A stretch of DNA of 64,000 nt, taken from positions 30,300 to 94,299 of the forward strand of contig JAGXGY010000053.1 in the NCBI GenBank assembly GCA_024636505.1, given 5' to 3'. A program made the position numbers and the translations under genes. How positions within the stretch are numbered: the first letter of the stretch is position 1; every line of letters begins with the position of its first letter. Under the pieces are notes generated by a model. It did no database searches and was not told the DNA's origin. It saw nothing but the letters and a program-made list of their open reading frames with translations. Shown here in pieces: positions 1 through 9,475 of the stretch. The DNA comes from Methylobacter sp. (lineage in GTDB: Bacteria > Pseudomonadota > Gammaproteobacteria > Methylococcales > Methylomonadaceae).

Positions 1-2228
1 GCGGAAGCAAGCAGGCGTTTATCAGCATGCAAGACCAGCTGCCGACAAGCGGCTACCAAAGTCAAGACAGTTCCGGCGAGTTCGAATATCTGAACAAGTA
101 TGCCCGCGATTTGACCGAACTGGCCCGGCAAGGCCTGCTGGACCCGGTGATCGGTCGCACCGACGAAATCAACCTGGCGATTCAAGTGTTGTGTCGGCGG
201 CTTAAAAACAATCCGATTATTGTCGGTGAGCCGGGCGTAGGCAAAACGTCTATTGTCGAAGGTCTAGCGCAGCGCATTATTGCCGGCGACGTACCGAAAG
301 ATTTAATAGGTTGCTCGGTGTTGGCTATCGATATGGGCTTGCTGGTTGCCGGCGCCAAATACCGTGGCGAGTTCGAGGAGCGTTTCAAACGGCTGTTGCA
401 GGAAATTGCCGATGCCGGCAATGTGATCACCTTCATCGACGAGATTCATAATCTGGTCGGCGCCGGCAAGGCCGAAGGCTCCATGGATGCCGCCAATCTG
501 CTCAAGCCTGCCCTGGCGCGAGGCGAAATCCGCTGTATCGGCGCGACTACCAACGAAGAACACCGCAAACATTTCGAGAAAGACTCGGCGCTGGTCCGGC
601 GTTTCCAGGTAGTCAAGATGGAAGAACCGGATGACGAAACCGCGTTGATGATCCTGCGCGGCATCAAGGAAAAGTACGAAATGCATCACGGCATCCGCAT
701 TACCGAAGCGGGCTTGCTGGCGGCGGTTCGCTATTCCAGGCGCTATATTGCCGATCGCTTCCTGCCGGACAAAGCCATCGACCTGATCGACCAGACTGCC
801 GCGATGGTGCGTATCGGTCTTTCCGCCAAGCCTGCTGAATTGGAGGCGCTGGATCGCCGCCTGGTGGCGCTGGAAATCGAATGGTCTTCGCTGGCCAATG
901 AACTGGCTGAAACCCGCAAACAACTACTGCACGCCGAACTGGTTGAGTTGCGCGAGAACAGCGCGCAACTGACTGAACGTTGGGAACGTGAAAAACGGGC
1001 GATGACCGAAGTGCAAGATGCCCGTAAATTGCTGGAAGAATCACGCCGGGAAATGGAGCAGAAAATTCGCGAGGAGGATTTTGTGCGTGTTGCCGAATTG
1101 CAGCATAAGGTGATTCCGCAAGCGGAAAAGACCCTGGCCGAATATGCCGACATCGACACCGTCGGCATTGAACTGCAGAAAAACTTTATTGACGAGCAGG
1201 ATATTGCCGCCACAGTCGCCCGCTTGACCGGCATTCCGATAGCGAGGATGCTCGATTCCGAGCAACAGCGCCTGTTAAACCTGGAAAGCCATTTGCGGGA
1301 ACGGGTGGTAGGCCAGGAAGACGCGGTTGCCGCCGTGTCCAAGGCTATTCGTCGCGCCCGCGCCAACATCCAGGATGCCAACCGTCCGCTTGGTTCTTTT
1401 TTGATGCTCGGCCCTACCGGTGTCGGCAAAACCGAACTGGCCAAGACTCTGGCGCAATTTTTGTTCAACGACGATTCGGCGATGGTGCGCATCGACATGA
1501 GCGAATTTATGGAAAAACATTCGGCCGCCCGCCTGACCGGGGCGCCTCCGGGCTATGTCGGCTATGAGGAAGGCGGACTGTTGACCAACCAGGTGCGCAG
1601 CAAACCGTACAGCGTGATTCTGTTCGATGAAGTGGAAAAAGCCCACCCTGACGTGTTCAACCTGTTTTTGCAAGTGTTGGACGAAGGCCGCCTGACTGAC
1701 AGTCAGGGTCAACGGGTCAATTTTACCAATACTCTGATTCTGATGACTTCCAACCTGGGTTCTGAGCTGATTGATCCGGTAGAAACCGAAGAGCAACAGC
1801 AACAGATGCAGGCGCTGATCATGGATCGGGTACGCGGTCATTTTCGTCCCGAATTTCTCAACCGTCTCGACGACATTTTGATTTTCCGTCAACTGACCCA
1901 GGAAACCATGCGACCGATCGCCGACATCCAGCTGCGGCGCTTGGCTCAGTGTCTGCAAGAGCGCGATATTCGGCTCGATATCAGCGATGAAGCCAGTAAT
2001 AGTTTGGCGCAATGGGGTTTTAATCCCTTGTATGGCGCACGTCCGCTAAAGCGCGTCATTCAAACCCGGCTTCAAGATCCGCTGGCCGAACTTTTGCTGT
2101 CCGGAGAGTTACGCGATGGGCAGCAAATTGCTGTCAGCGTGACTGATGGAGAGCTGATATTTACCGGCGTTGATGGAAAAATTAACCTCGATGCTGTCGG
2201 TACTACCGTGATCGAAAAGGAGGACTAA
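1..2228 (+). CDS. tssH: Type VI secretion AAA+ ATPase TssH (ClpV/ClpB-like), 5'-truncated by window edge
   Basis: Hexameric AAA+ unfoldase that in type VI secretion disassembles the contracted TssBC sheath so it can be recycled. The frame is open to base 3, so the gene begins outside the window; the ATG at 27 is internal. Two AAA modules are visible: first Walker [10 protein letters not shown] near base 225 with DEIHNL at about 438, a short coiled-coil middle domain (about 850-1150), and second Walker [10 protein letters not shown] near 1410 with a Walker B ending [11 protein letters not shown]. The D2 sensor region ([18 protein letters not shown]) is intact. The wording of D2 is closer to classical ClpB than to typical ClpV, but direct abutment to tssM supports the secretion role. 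The stop TAA is followed at once by the tssM ATG. Confidence 0.85.
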   Translation, partial: GSKQAFISMQDQLPTSGYQSQDSSGEFEYLNKYARDLTELARQGLLDPVIGRTDEINLAIQVLCRRLKNNPIIVGEPGVGKTSIVEGLAQRIIAGDVPKDLIGCSVLAIDMGLLVAGAKYRGEFEERFKRLLQEIADAGNVITFIDEIHNLVGAGKAEGSMDAANLLKPALARGEIRCIGATTNEEHRKHFEKDSALVRRFQVVKMEEPDDETALMILRGIKEKYEMHHGIRITEAGLLAAVRYSRRYIADRFLPDKAIDLIDQTAAMVRIGLSAKPAELEALDRRLVALEIEWSSLANELAETRKQLLHAELVELRENSAQLTERWEREKRAMTEVQDARKLLEESRREMEQKIREEDFVRVAELQHKVIPQAEKTLAEYADIDTVGIELQKNFIDEQDIAATVARLTGIPIARMLDSEQQRLLNLESHLRERVVGQEDAVAAVSKAIRRARANIQDANRPLGSFLMLGPTGVGKTELAKTLAQFLFNDDSAMVRIDMSEFMEKHSAARLTGAPPGYVGYEEGGLLTNQVRSKPYSVILFDEVEKAHPDVFNLFLQVLDEGRLTDSQGQRVNFTNTLILMTSNLGSELIDPVETEEQQQQMQALIMDRVRGHFRPEFLNRLDDILIFRQLTQETMRPIADIQLRRLAQCLQERDIRLDISDEASNSLAQWGFNPLYGARPLKRVIQTRLQDPLAELLLSGELRDGQQIAVSVTDGELIFTGVDGKINLDAVGTTVIEKED

Positions 2229-5200
2229 ATGGATTCAGGCTCTTCATTGAACACACTGGACGCGCTGACCTCGGTATTGAGCTGGCTTGATTGGCTAGGC
2301 TTGGCGGCAGTACTGGCATTAGCGTGCATCTTGGGATTCCTGATTTGGCGGCGCAAACAGGCTAAAAGCAACTTGGACATTCCGGAACTCATTGTTCCAA
2401 CCAAGCTGCTATTGCCGTCCGGCTGTCTGTTAACGGTGTGGCGCAACTTTGTCGAGACCATTCCCAGACAACTGCGTCCCAATGCCTTACGTATGCCGCT
2501 CTCCCTGGTTATTGGCGAAGCGGGTTGCGGCAAGAGCGGCATTATCGACCGCTATGCCGACTGGCAAGGACAAAATTTCCGTTTTCATCCCAGCGCTACC
2601 GCCGACCCCTTGCTGCAAATTTATCTGGGTGCCAAATCGCTGGTGCTGGAAATAGGCCCCTCACTGCTCTATGACAGCAGTCCTGCCGTTTATACAGCGA
2701 TACAGAAACTGTGGGGGCATTTACCCCCAAGCCCTCAGGCTGTTATGGTCATTGATGCGACCACCTTGCTGACCCCAAAAACAGAACAGCTGCGCCAGTC
2801 AGGTCAGGCCTTATTCGGCAAGCTGAAAGTATTCGGGGAACTGGAGCGCGAACCCTTGCCGCTGATTGTCGCGCTAAGCCACATGGAAAGCGTCCCTGGA
2901 TTTGTCGAGTTTTGTGTATTTTTGCAGGAAGCGGGTATCCCTTTGCAGGTGGATTTTCCGGAAGGCGACGGTATTAACCGGCTGGAGTCCTGCCTGGATG
3001 GCTATCAGCAGCATCTGCGCCGGGCACTGATGACCTGCCCGGCACAAGACTATCTTAAAATAGTCACCTTTCTTAACGAAGCGCCGGGGTTATTCAGAGT
3101 CTTAGTCGATTTTCTGCGTGTGGCCGGCCTGGAACAAAATATAGGTTCCCCGCCGATCGTCCGGCTTTGTCTGTTATCGGAACACGCTCATAGCTTTGGT
3201 TGCCACCCTTTCTCACTGCCGCCCGGCATCGTGGAGAAACCGCGATTTACCCTGAATAAACACGCCAAAACCGCGCTCGGCCTATTATTAGCGGGATCGG
3301 TCTATTTAATTGGCAGTTATTACTATCAACAGAATATGGTCGCCCAAGTCTATGAAAACATTCAAACCGTCTCCACAATTCCGGTTCAACACTACGCGGA
3401 AAAAGTCAGCCCGCTGTTTCTCGATTTCAGTGCAGACTTGAATAAAGACCCGTTGTTGACTTTTATGCCCAATTTTTTCGAGCCGATTGTAGAGCGTAAT
3501 AATTATTTATTAATTGCCGAAATACGTAAACATTATTTACTGCCCTTATTAAAACTGATTCAGCTGGGACCGGATGCCAATTTCAAAACCACCCAATTTA
3601 TCGGTTTATTGTATGCAACACCGACTAACGAAATGGGTAAGCTTATAGCGAACAATGCGGAAACAAATTCAGTCGACATCGCTAATATCGCCAAATACGC
3701 CAAGCTCATTAGCGACTATCGACAATACAATACACGAACCGAAGAGTTAGATTTCATCCTCAATGAAATTACTTATGCCAAGCCTCAAGCCTACATTGAA
3801 GACGATACCCGATGGATAGCGCTGTTTCACGGCTTTCAGCAGATGTTGAATAAGCCGTTTGTGCAGGAAACTGAATTTAAATCGCTGCAACAGCAGTTAG
3901 CGCCGTTTCTTCGTATTATTAACCGGCTTGATCATTATAGTGACGAGGAAGATATTAGACAGTGGCTGGCCGAGAACACCAGCCTACGCCTGATGGAGCA
4001 GCGCAACCAGTCGCAATTACGCCAAACAGACATCGCTCAGCTATTAACCTTAGTCAGCAACCTCAAACTTGACCATGCTGATAACTGCAAGGTCACGCTA
4101 TCTCTGAATGAGTGTCTGGGACTGGTGCAAGCTGTGGCCAACGCTAAAGTAGATATCGCCTCTTCTGACATGACTTTTAGTCTGGGCGGCGAGCAATTCT
4201 CGTTCAATCCGGCGCAATGGAACGAGTTGATTAAACGCAGCCGCATCAGCATGATGCTACGCGACGTCATTAACAACCACAGAAATTACGACGGCTGGCT
4301 TTTTTTCGGCTCGCCTTCGACTTATGCCAATGTGGAAATGAATGCCACCAATAATGGCGGAATGCTGTTCGCCGGTAAAGCCAGCATTGATGGACGCGTG
4401 ACCGCCGATGCTTTCGAGCAAGACGTCAAGCCTGCAATCATCGCATTGTCTGAAATCGTGGACAAACTGCCCATCGATCGAAAAGAGAAAAAGAATTTCA
4501 GCGATTTTGTGCTAAAAAGCCTGGATACTTACTCCGATCGCTATGTGAAGGCCTATTTGCATTATTTTCAGCAATTCCAGGTACGCATTGATTCCGCTTG
4601 GGCGCTAAATTATGTGCTCAGCGATTTGCAACAACCCACGTCTTCGTTGCTGGAGACTCTGGTGCAGATAAAAAACAACACCGCGCTGGATTTTCCTGTC
4701 TCGCCCTACTTTCAGTCGTTTGCACGAAAATTGACTGCATTTCGTTTTATCCAGCGTTTGATGGAAGAACAAAACGGCGTTTATCCGGAATTTCAAAAGT
4801 ACCAGTTCCTGATGGCGCAAATGCAATATGACATCAGTACAGATGAGCCTTATATGCCGAAAAAAGACGATGCCGCCGGCGCTCTGAAAGGGGCGTTGAC
4901 GCCGATCGGGCGGGTGGCGTGGTCGATGCTGCTCAACGAGGATAGCTCATACGCAACCTTGGTCAAAAACTGGCTGCAAAATGTCGGCATCCTCAATGAC
5001 TGGCAACAGCCGTTCCTGGCGCCGGTACACAAGGTGCAAAAATTCGGCACCCATGAAATCAATCAGCATGTCGCCGCTATTTGGTCCGATATCTGGAGTT
5101 CCAATGTCATGCCGCTATTGGTCAAATTTCCCTTTATGTCCAATGCCGGACGCGATCAGGAATTGGCGCTGGATGATTTAAGCGCGACTTTCCATCCGAT

Positions 5201-5795
5201 ACAGGGCATTTTCTGGATCACTTTTCAGCAATACCTATCGCCGCTGTCGACTTTTAGCAATGGAGTATGGATCAAACATCAGGAGTTATCCGATAGCGTC
5301 ATGTTGCCTGCAAATTATTTGAAGCGGATTAATGCCGCGCAACAACTTACGGCCAGCTTATGGGACGATCTCGGCAATCCTAAGCCGCTGGAATTATCAG
5401 TCAGGCCTGGATTATTGCCAACCTACAAAAACAAGAAAATACTTTATACGCCATTGGTATCCTTAACTTATTTGCGGCAAGGCGAAAATTCGGCGCTGGG
5501 TTTCAACCAACAGAAAACCTGGCAGACATTGGCAATGAAATGGTGGACGCCGCAACTGGCAGAGGTAGGCATGGAATTTCGCAAAGATGCGGCCCCGACC
5601 CGGGTTTACAGCGACATTACGGTTACCGATTCGCAGTGGAATTTTTTCCGGCTGCTGCAACAAGGCGAATTAGTCGGAGCTCAGCGTTATCGGTGGCTGC
5701 TTGCCCACCCCAATTTTCCGCAACAACCGTTAAATATTGAATTCTCATTCCAAGCCAATCCGTTGGCCGTATTTGCCAATCTTGCCGGGAGTTAA
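2229..5795 (+). CDS. tssM: Type VI secretion inner-membrane complex protein TssM (IcmF)
   Basis: TssM spans the inner membrane and, with TssL and TssJ, forms the trans-envelope anchor of the type VI apparatus. The 1188-residue product is the usual family length. A first membrane helix lies near residues 18-38 (LGLAAVLALACILGFLIW) and a later one near 350-368 (TALGLLLAGSVYLIGSYY). Between them is a cytoplasmic P-loop NTPase-like domain with Walker A GEAGCGKSG near residue 97. The long C-terminal part is the periplasmic IcmF-related region. The ATG abuts the TAA of tssH, so the two are likely translationally coupled, and tssJ starts 3 bases after its stop. Confidence 0.93.
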   Translation: MDSGSSLNTLDALTSVLSWLDWLGLAAVLALACILGFLIWRRKQAKSNLDIPELIVPTKLLLPSGCLLTVWRNFVETIPRQLRPNALRMPLSLVIGEAGCGKSGIIDRYADWQGQNFRFHPSATADPLLQIYLGAKSLVLEIGPSLLYDSSPAVYTAIQKLWGHLPPSPQAVMVIDATTLLTPKTEQLRQSGQALFGKLKVFGELEREPLPLIVALSHMESVPGFVEFCVFLQEAGIPLQVDFPEGDGINRLESCLDGYQQHLRRALMTCPAQDYLKIVTFLNEAPGLFRVLVDFLRVAGLEQNIGSPPIVRLCLLSEHAHSFGCHPFSLPPGIVEKPRFTLNKHAKTALGLLLAGSVYLIGSYYYQQNMVAQVYENIQTVSTIPVQHYAEKVSPLFLDFSADLNKDPLLTFMPNFFEPIVERNNYLLIAEIRKHYLLPLLKLIQLGPDANFKTTQFIGLLYATPTNEMGKLIANNAETNSVDIANIAKYAKLISDYRQYNTRTEELDFILNEITYAKPQAYIEDDTRWIALFHGFQQMLNKPFVQETEFKSLQQQLAPFLRIINRLDHYSDEEDIRQWLAENTSLRLMEQRNQSQLRQTDIAQLLTLVSNLKLDHADNCKVTLSLNECLGLVQAVANAKVDIASSDMTFSLGGEQFSFNPAQWNELIKRSRISMMLRDVINNHRNYDGWLFFGSPSTYANVEMNATNNGGMLFAGKASIDGRVTADAFEQDVKPAIIALSEIVDKLPIDRKEKKNFSDFVLKSLDTYSDRYVKAYLHYFQQFQVRIDSAWALNYVLSDLQQPTSSLLETLVQIKNNTALDFPVSPYFQSFARKLTAFRFIQRLMEEQNGVYPEFQKYQFLMAQMQYDISTDEPYMPKKDDAAGALKGALTPIGRVAWSMLLNEDSSYATLVKNWLQNVGILNDWQQPFLAPVHKVQKFGTHEINQHVAAIWSDIWSSNVMPLLVKFPFMSNAGRDQELALDDLSATFHPIQGIFWITFQQYLSPLSTFSNGVWIKHQELSDSVMLPANYLKRINAAQQLTASLWDDLGNPKPLELSVRPGLLPTYKNKKILYTPLVSLTYLRQGENSALGFNQQKTWQTLAMKWWTPQLAEVGMEFRKDAAPTRVYSDITVTDSQWNFFRLLQQGELVGAQRYRWLLAHPNFPQQPLNIEFSFQANPLAVFANLAGS

Positions 5796-5798
5796 AGA

Positions 5799-6257
5799 AT
5801 GATCTCAATCTCACCTTGGAAAACCATCCTGTCGCTGCTCATGTCTGTGTTATTGGCTGCCTGTTCCAGCGCCCCAAAGCCGCCGCCGATGTTAACTTTT
5901 GATGTCAGGGCCAATATTCAAACCAACAATGGAGGCCTGTTTTATTTCGTCGTCCGTAGTGTCAACGAAAAGCAATTCATGCTTGACAGCTACCAGGACA
6001 TTGCCGACAAAGCGTTCTCCAGTCCGCCAGATCCCGGTGTGTTAGGGGTCTTTTCGATAGTTCCCGGCACCAAACAGGAATGTGCGGTGAGTCAACCGGC
6101 TCAGGGATCGGTAGCGTTGTACTTTTTATACACCCAGCCCGGTTCGCAATGGAAAAAATTGCTGTCCATGCCTTTTGATCTTAAATACAGGGTTAACCTG
6201 AAGGCAAATAGTCAAGTTGAGGTTCTAGAACATAAACCCTGGTATTCGTGGTTTTGA
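5799..6257 (+). CDS. tssJ: Type VI secretion outer-membrane lipoprotein TssJ
   Basis: TssJ is the outer-membrane lipoprotein that binds the periplasmic end of TssM. The 152-residue product has a lipoprotein signal with lipobox LLAAC (Cys about residue 21) followed by SSAPKPPP. It then shows the small beta-sandwich pattern of the family, including the stretch ANIQTNNGGLFYFVVRSVNE. The start ATG lies 3 bases after the tssM stop. This is the last type Vi gene visible; no tssB, tssC, hcp or vgrG is in the window, so the rest of the locus lies upstream. Confidence 0.88.
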   Translation: MISISPWKTILSLLMSVLLAACSSAPKPPPMLTFDVRANIQTNNGGLFYFVVRSVNEKQFMLDSYQDIADKAFSSPPDPGVLGVFSIVPGTKQECAVSQPAQGSVALYFLYTQPGSQWKKLLSMPFDLKYRVNLKANSQVEVLEHKPWYSWF

Positions 6258-6290
6258 AACCCGAGGTAACAGCGCCGCTAAATAAAGAAT

Positions 6291-6451
6291 TTATTGATTA
6301 ATCTTCCTTGCTGGTTTTAGACCTCGGCCTTCAGGCCGAAAGGAGCGCCCGCAACGAGCGAAGCGAAGTGGCTTTCTTGGGCGCGGATTGGTAAGGGGGT
6401 GCAGACCTATTCACAATCATTGGCTTCATCCCGCAGGGATGTTTCCTTATT
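6291..6451 (+). repeat. Left arm of a ~155 bp imperfect inverted repeat
   Basis: Comparison with the reverse complement of 7990-8143 shows long shared blocks in the same order: CTTCCTTGCTGGTTTTA, GCCGAAAGGAGCG, CCCGCAAC.AGCGAAGCGA, GGGCGCGGATTGG and TTGGCTTCATTCC-type sequence. The arm begins just after the type VI locus and ends 51 bases before the zincin gene. It holds its own small palindromes (GGCCTTCAGGCC; ATCCCGCAGGGAT). It may be the terminus of a mobile element or one copy of a dispersed intergenic repeat in opposite orientation. Confidence 0.85.
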
Positions 6452-6502
6452 GCTCGAATCAGTAATGCCGATATTACCCAAACTTAATAAAAGGAAAAAG
6501 AA

Positions 6503-7426
6503 ATGACAATACGTTTTTATGGTGAAGCCGAAGCGGAGGATATATTCGGAGAAGAATTAAAGAACTGGATTTCTTTTGGATATAAAGGTTGTCATTCCAA
6601 AGTGGAATCTACTGTGGAAATCGAAAATCTCAAAGAGTGGGCGAAAGAATCGAAAACAGCAATGGATATCATGCGGTTCATCATCAATTCACCCACGGAA
6701 ATTGGTTTTGTAGGCATGAAAGGCGGGTTTCAATGCTTCGGTAGCGGCGAGGGAAAGTATGGAAGTGCGGTGGTATTCATTGATCTTGACGCAATTTTAA
6801 GTATAAGACCGCGAACCAGCGAAACCATGCATACACTGCCAACCAGTTTTATCAACCCGATGACAGTAAAAATGGACAACAAGATAGCAATACTGCATGA
6901 GTTCGGTCATGCAAAGCAATGGATTGAAAACCCGATACTGTTTATACCAACCGGAAAAGGTGCCGACCACCGAAGCAATCCAAGCGTATTTCGCGATGCA
7001 ATCAGAGCTAAAGCTAATAATTTAACAAGTACAAGTCCCGTTCCAACACCTAGAAGCGTCCAGTCTTTGAGTGAGTACAATGCTCAAAGTGTCGGTATAG
7101 AAAGGCCGACATGGTCCGTGTACATAGAATCGGACAACATGGCGCGCCATGAAAGGCCCATATGCAAAGAGCTTGGCCTCCCGTACAGAGATAACTACGG
7201 AGATATAAATGGAACCAGTCATGGCCAAATCAGCCCAACAAGTAAAATATATCAAGAGGCCATAATAAGCATTGAAAGGGAAAAGGCTGCTGAGGCTGAG
7301 AAAGAAAGGAGGCGACTCGAACTGGATAATAAGCGTATTCCATGCCCGCTATGCGACGCTAAGTTTAGATCGAATATGTTGCTTAATCGCCATATAACGG
7401 CGAGTCACCCCCTTATTCACCCTTGA
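6503..7426 (+). CDS. Putative zincin metallopeptidase with C-terminal C2H2 zinc finger; candidate effector
   Basis: Product of 307 residues with no signal peptide. H132-E-F-G-H136 followed by E142 forms a zinc-peptidase-type motif, of the kind seen in M91/NleD-like effector proteins; the family assignment is inference. Residues 281-302 form a textbook C2H2 finger with spacing C-x2-C-x12-H-x4-H, rare in bacteria. A charged, probably helical linker (about 250-275) separates the two. RBS AAAAGGA precedes the ATG at 6503. It sits between the two inverted-repeat arms, 245 bases after tssJ. A secreted effector acting on nucleic-acid-bound targets is one option; a host-regulatory or mobile-element protein is another. 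I do not recognise the full-length family. Confidence 0.7.
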   Translation: MTIRFYGEAEAEDIFGEELKNWISFGYKGCHSKVESTVEIENLKEWAKESKTAMDIMRFIINSPTEIGFVGMKGGFQCFGSGEGKYGSAVVFIDLDAILSIRPRTSETMHTLPTSFINPMTVKMDNKIAILHEFGHAKQWIENPILFIPTGKGADHRSNPSVFRDAIRAKANNLTSTSPVPTPRSVQSLSEYNAQSVGIERPTWSVYIESDNMARHERPICKELGLPYRDNYGDINGTSHGQISPTSKIYQEAIISIEREKAAEAEKERRRLELDNKRIPCPLCDAKFRSNMLLNRHITASHPLIHP

Positions 7427-7559
7427 TGACGGTACTTTCGCCTCAGCAATTCACTTTATTTCTTATGCGATTAAATATCGGGCCACGAAAAAAAAATTTT
7501 CCTGACAGGGATGTCAATAATTATCAGGATGAAGATATTATGCCGAGAGAACTTTAGCA

Positions 7560-7994
7560 ATGTCACTCATTTCAATATCTGAAGCCTCAGAACTGACCGG
7601 AAAGTCTATTCCGACAATTTATCGTCATATAAAAGACGGCGAGCTCGTGCAGACCGACAATAAAATCGATACCACAGAGCTGCTTCGCTTGTTTGGGGGA
7701 TTTAGGCCTTCTGCAGATTATCACCGTGAAAATGATCTTCTTCGCCGTTCGAATGCGGATCTAAAACAGGATAAAGAAAAACTATATCAAATAAACGACC
7801 TTCTGCGCCGCTCAAATGCCGACTTAAAACAAGATAAAGAAAAACTGTATCGAATCATCGCCTCCCAACAGAAATATCCCCCGGAAAAAGCCGTTCAGAG
7901 TAAAGCTGCTGAAGCATTAAAGCCGAATAAAATAATAATAGATAAAAGCCTAACTCAGCGCTTAGTTAGAAAACTGTTCTTTAAAGAGCAATAA
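7560..7994 (+). CDS. Small HTH protein with duplicated coiled-coil segment
   Basis: Product of 144 residues. Residues 3-35 look like a MerR/excisionase-type winged helix (ISISEASELTGKSIPTIYRH). Residues 57-100 hold a 22-residue unit repeated twice with nearly the same wording (NDLLRRSNADLKQDKEKLY), giving a heptad-like coiled coil; the DNA copies lie at about 7733-7792 and 7799-7852. Such HTH-plus-coiled-coil proteins occur on plasmids and other mobile DNA as regulators. Its stop codon lies at the inner edge of the right inverted-repeat arm. Partner, regulator or immunity role toward the preceding gene is possible but unproven. Confidence 0.65.
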   Translation: MSLISISEASELTGKSIPTIYRHIKDGELVQTDNKIDTTELLRLFGGFRPSADYHRENDLLRRSNADLKQDKEKLYQINDLLRRSNADLKQDKEKLYRIIASQQKYPPEKAVQSKAAEALKPNKIIIDKSLTQRLVRKLFFKEQ

Positions 7995-8143
7995 GAAAAC
8001 ATTCCGTTGGAATGAAGCCAACGATTGGAAAGGGCTATCCCAATCCGCGCCCGATAAAGCAACATCGCTTCGCTTGTTGCGGGACGCTCCTTTCGGCATA
8101 AAGTCCGGGGTTTAAAACCAGCAAGGAAGATCGATTAATAAAT
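7990..8143 (-). repeat. Right arm of the ~155 bp imperfect inverted repeat
   Basis: Reverse-complement partner of 6291-6451. The outer end (TATTAATCGATCTTCC on the minus strand) lies 24 bases upstream of the porin start, so the arm may supply or separate the porin promoter. Together the arms bound a 1.54 kb interior with two genes and no transposase. Confidence 0.85.
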
Positions 8144-8167
8144 AAGCGCTATTCTCTGAAAAAAACA

Positions 8168-9418
8168 ATGCATTATACTTATAATAAAAAAACAAAACTG
8201 ACGGCAATTGTTCTCTTGTTAATGCTTACCACAACGGCCAAGGCGGATGATGTGAATACCGCTATTGAAAAAGCCCTGAAATTAGGACAAGACGATGCCA
8301 AATATGGACAAATCAAATTGAATCTGCGCTATCGTTACGATAATAGCGATAGCACCAATCCAGGAAAACAAGTCGCTAATGCCTCCACGATGCGTTATCG
8401 CCTGGGCTATTTGACACCGGCTTTCAAAGGGTTGCAAGCCTATGCCGAACTTCAAGGCAGTCAAGATATCGGTATTAACAGTTATAACAGCACAACGAAC
8501 GGCAAAAACCAGTATGAAACAATTCTCGATCCCCAGAAAAGTGAACTCAATCAATTATGGCTAAGCTATAAGGGTATTCCCAATACCGAAGCTATATTAG
8601 GTCGACAAAATATTACTTTAGATAATGGACGGTTTATCTCAACATCGTCCTGGCGTCAATTAGCACGAACCTTTGATGCTTTTTTATTATCCAATGTCTC
8701 ATTACCGAATACTACGGTTGTGCTTGGTTATATCAACAAAATGAAAAATGTTAACACTAGCCTGAATAGCATGAAATTGCCACTGGCAAATATTAGTTAT
8801 AGCTTTGCCGATACAGGTAAATTAACCGGCTATGCTTATTTAATGGATTTTAGAGACCCTCATATGTACCCGTCCTCCAATCAAAGTTACGGCGTGCGTT
8901 TTGAAGGTTTCCGTAAAATGAATGGCACATTAGGCTTTGTTTACATGGCTGAATACACTAACCAGCGTAATTATAAAAACAGTACTCCTTATCAAGCGGA
9001 TTATTACCATGTTATGGGCGGCGTTTCCGCTTTCGGCTTTATTGTCAAAGGTGCTATGGAACAATTAGACGGCAATGGCTTAAATAAAACCTTTAATACC
9101 CCTATAGGCTTATTAAATAAATTTAATGGTTGGGCGGACTTATTCGTTACCACGCCTAGCGATGGTTTGCGTGATATTTATACCAGTGTCGATAAAAATA
9201 TAATGGGGCTTAAATTATCAGGTGTTTTTCATGACTTTTCTGACGATACCGGTCAGAAACATTATGGTGATGAATGGGATTTCATGGTTGCCAAAGAGTT
9301 ATTCAAGCATTATACATTAATAGCGAAATATGCTTATTATCACGCAGATACTGCTGGACAAGAAATTGGTAAATTCGATACGCAAAAAATCTGGCTGATC
9401 GGTGAAATAAATTTTTAG
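8168..9418 (+). CDS. Outer-membrane porin (Opr-type beta barrel)
   Basis: Product of 416 residues with a signal peptide (KLTAIVLLLMLTTTAKA, cleavage near residue 27), alternating amphipathic strands rich in Tyr and Asn, and a terminal Phe (GEINF) typical of barrel proteins recognised by BamA. The wording (LNLRYRYDNSD near the mature N-terminus, RYRLGYLTPAFKGL, GRQNITLDNGRFI) fits Opr/OprD-like porins of gammaproteobacteria. It leads a run of four same-strand genes for uptake and sensing of what is probably an amino acid or dicarboxylate, and so likely provides outer-membrane passage for that ligand. Exact substrate unknown. Confidence 0.75.
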   Translation: MHYTYNKKTKLTAIVLLLMLTTTAKADDVNTAIEKALKLGQDDAKYGQIKLNLRYRYDNSDSTNPGKQVANASTMRYRLGYLTPAFKGLQAYAELQGSQDIGINSYNSTTNGKNQYETILDPQKSELNQLWLSYKGIPNTEAILGRQNITLDNGRFISTSSWRQLARTFDAFLLSNVSLPNTTVVLGYINKMKNVNTSLNSMKLPLANISYSFADTGKLTGYAYLMDFRDPHMYPSSNQSYGVRFEGFRKMNGTLGFVYMAEYTNQRNYKNSTPYQADYYHVMGGVSAFGFIVKGAMEQLDGNGLNKTFNTPIGLLNKFNGWADLFVTTPSDGLRDIYTSVDKNIMGLKLSGVFHDFSDDTGQKHYGDEWDFMVAKELFKHYTLIAKYAYYHADTAGQEIGKFDTQKIWLIGEINF

Positions 9419-9475
9419 TGGTGTTAAAAATTTTATTATCTTCTATAAACCCACAACTATTAGTTAACCCGACAT

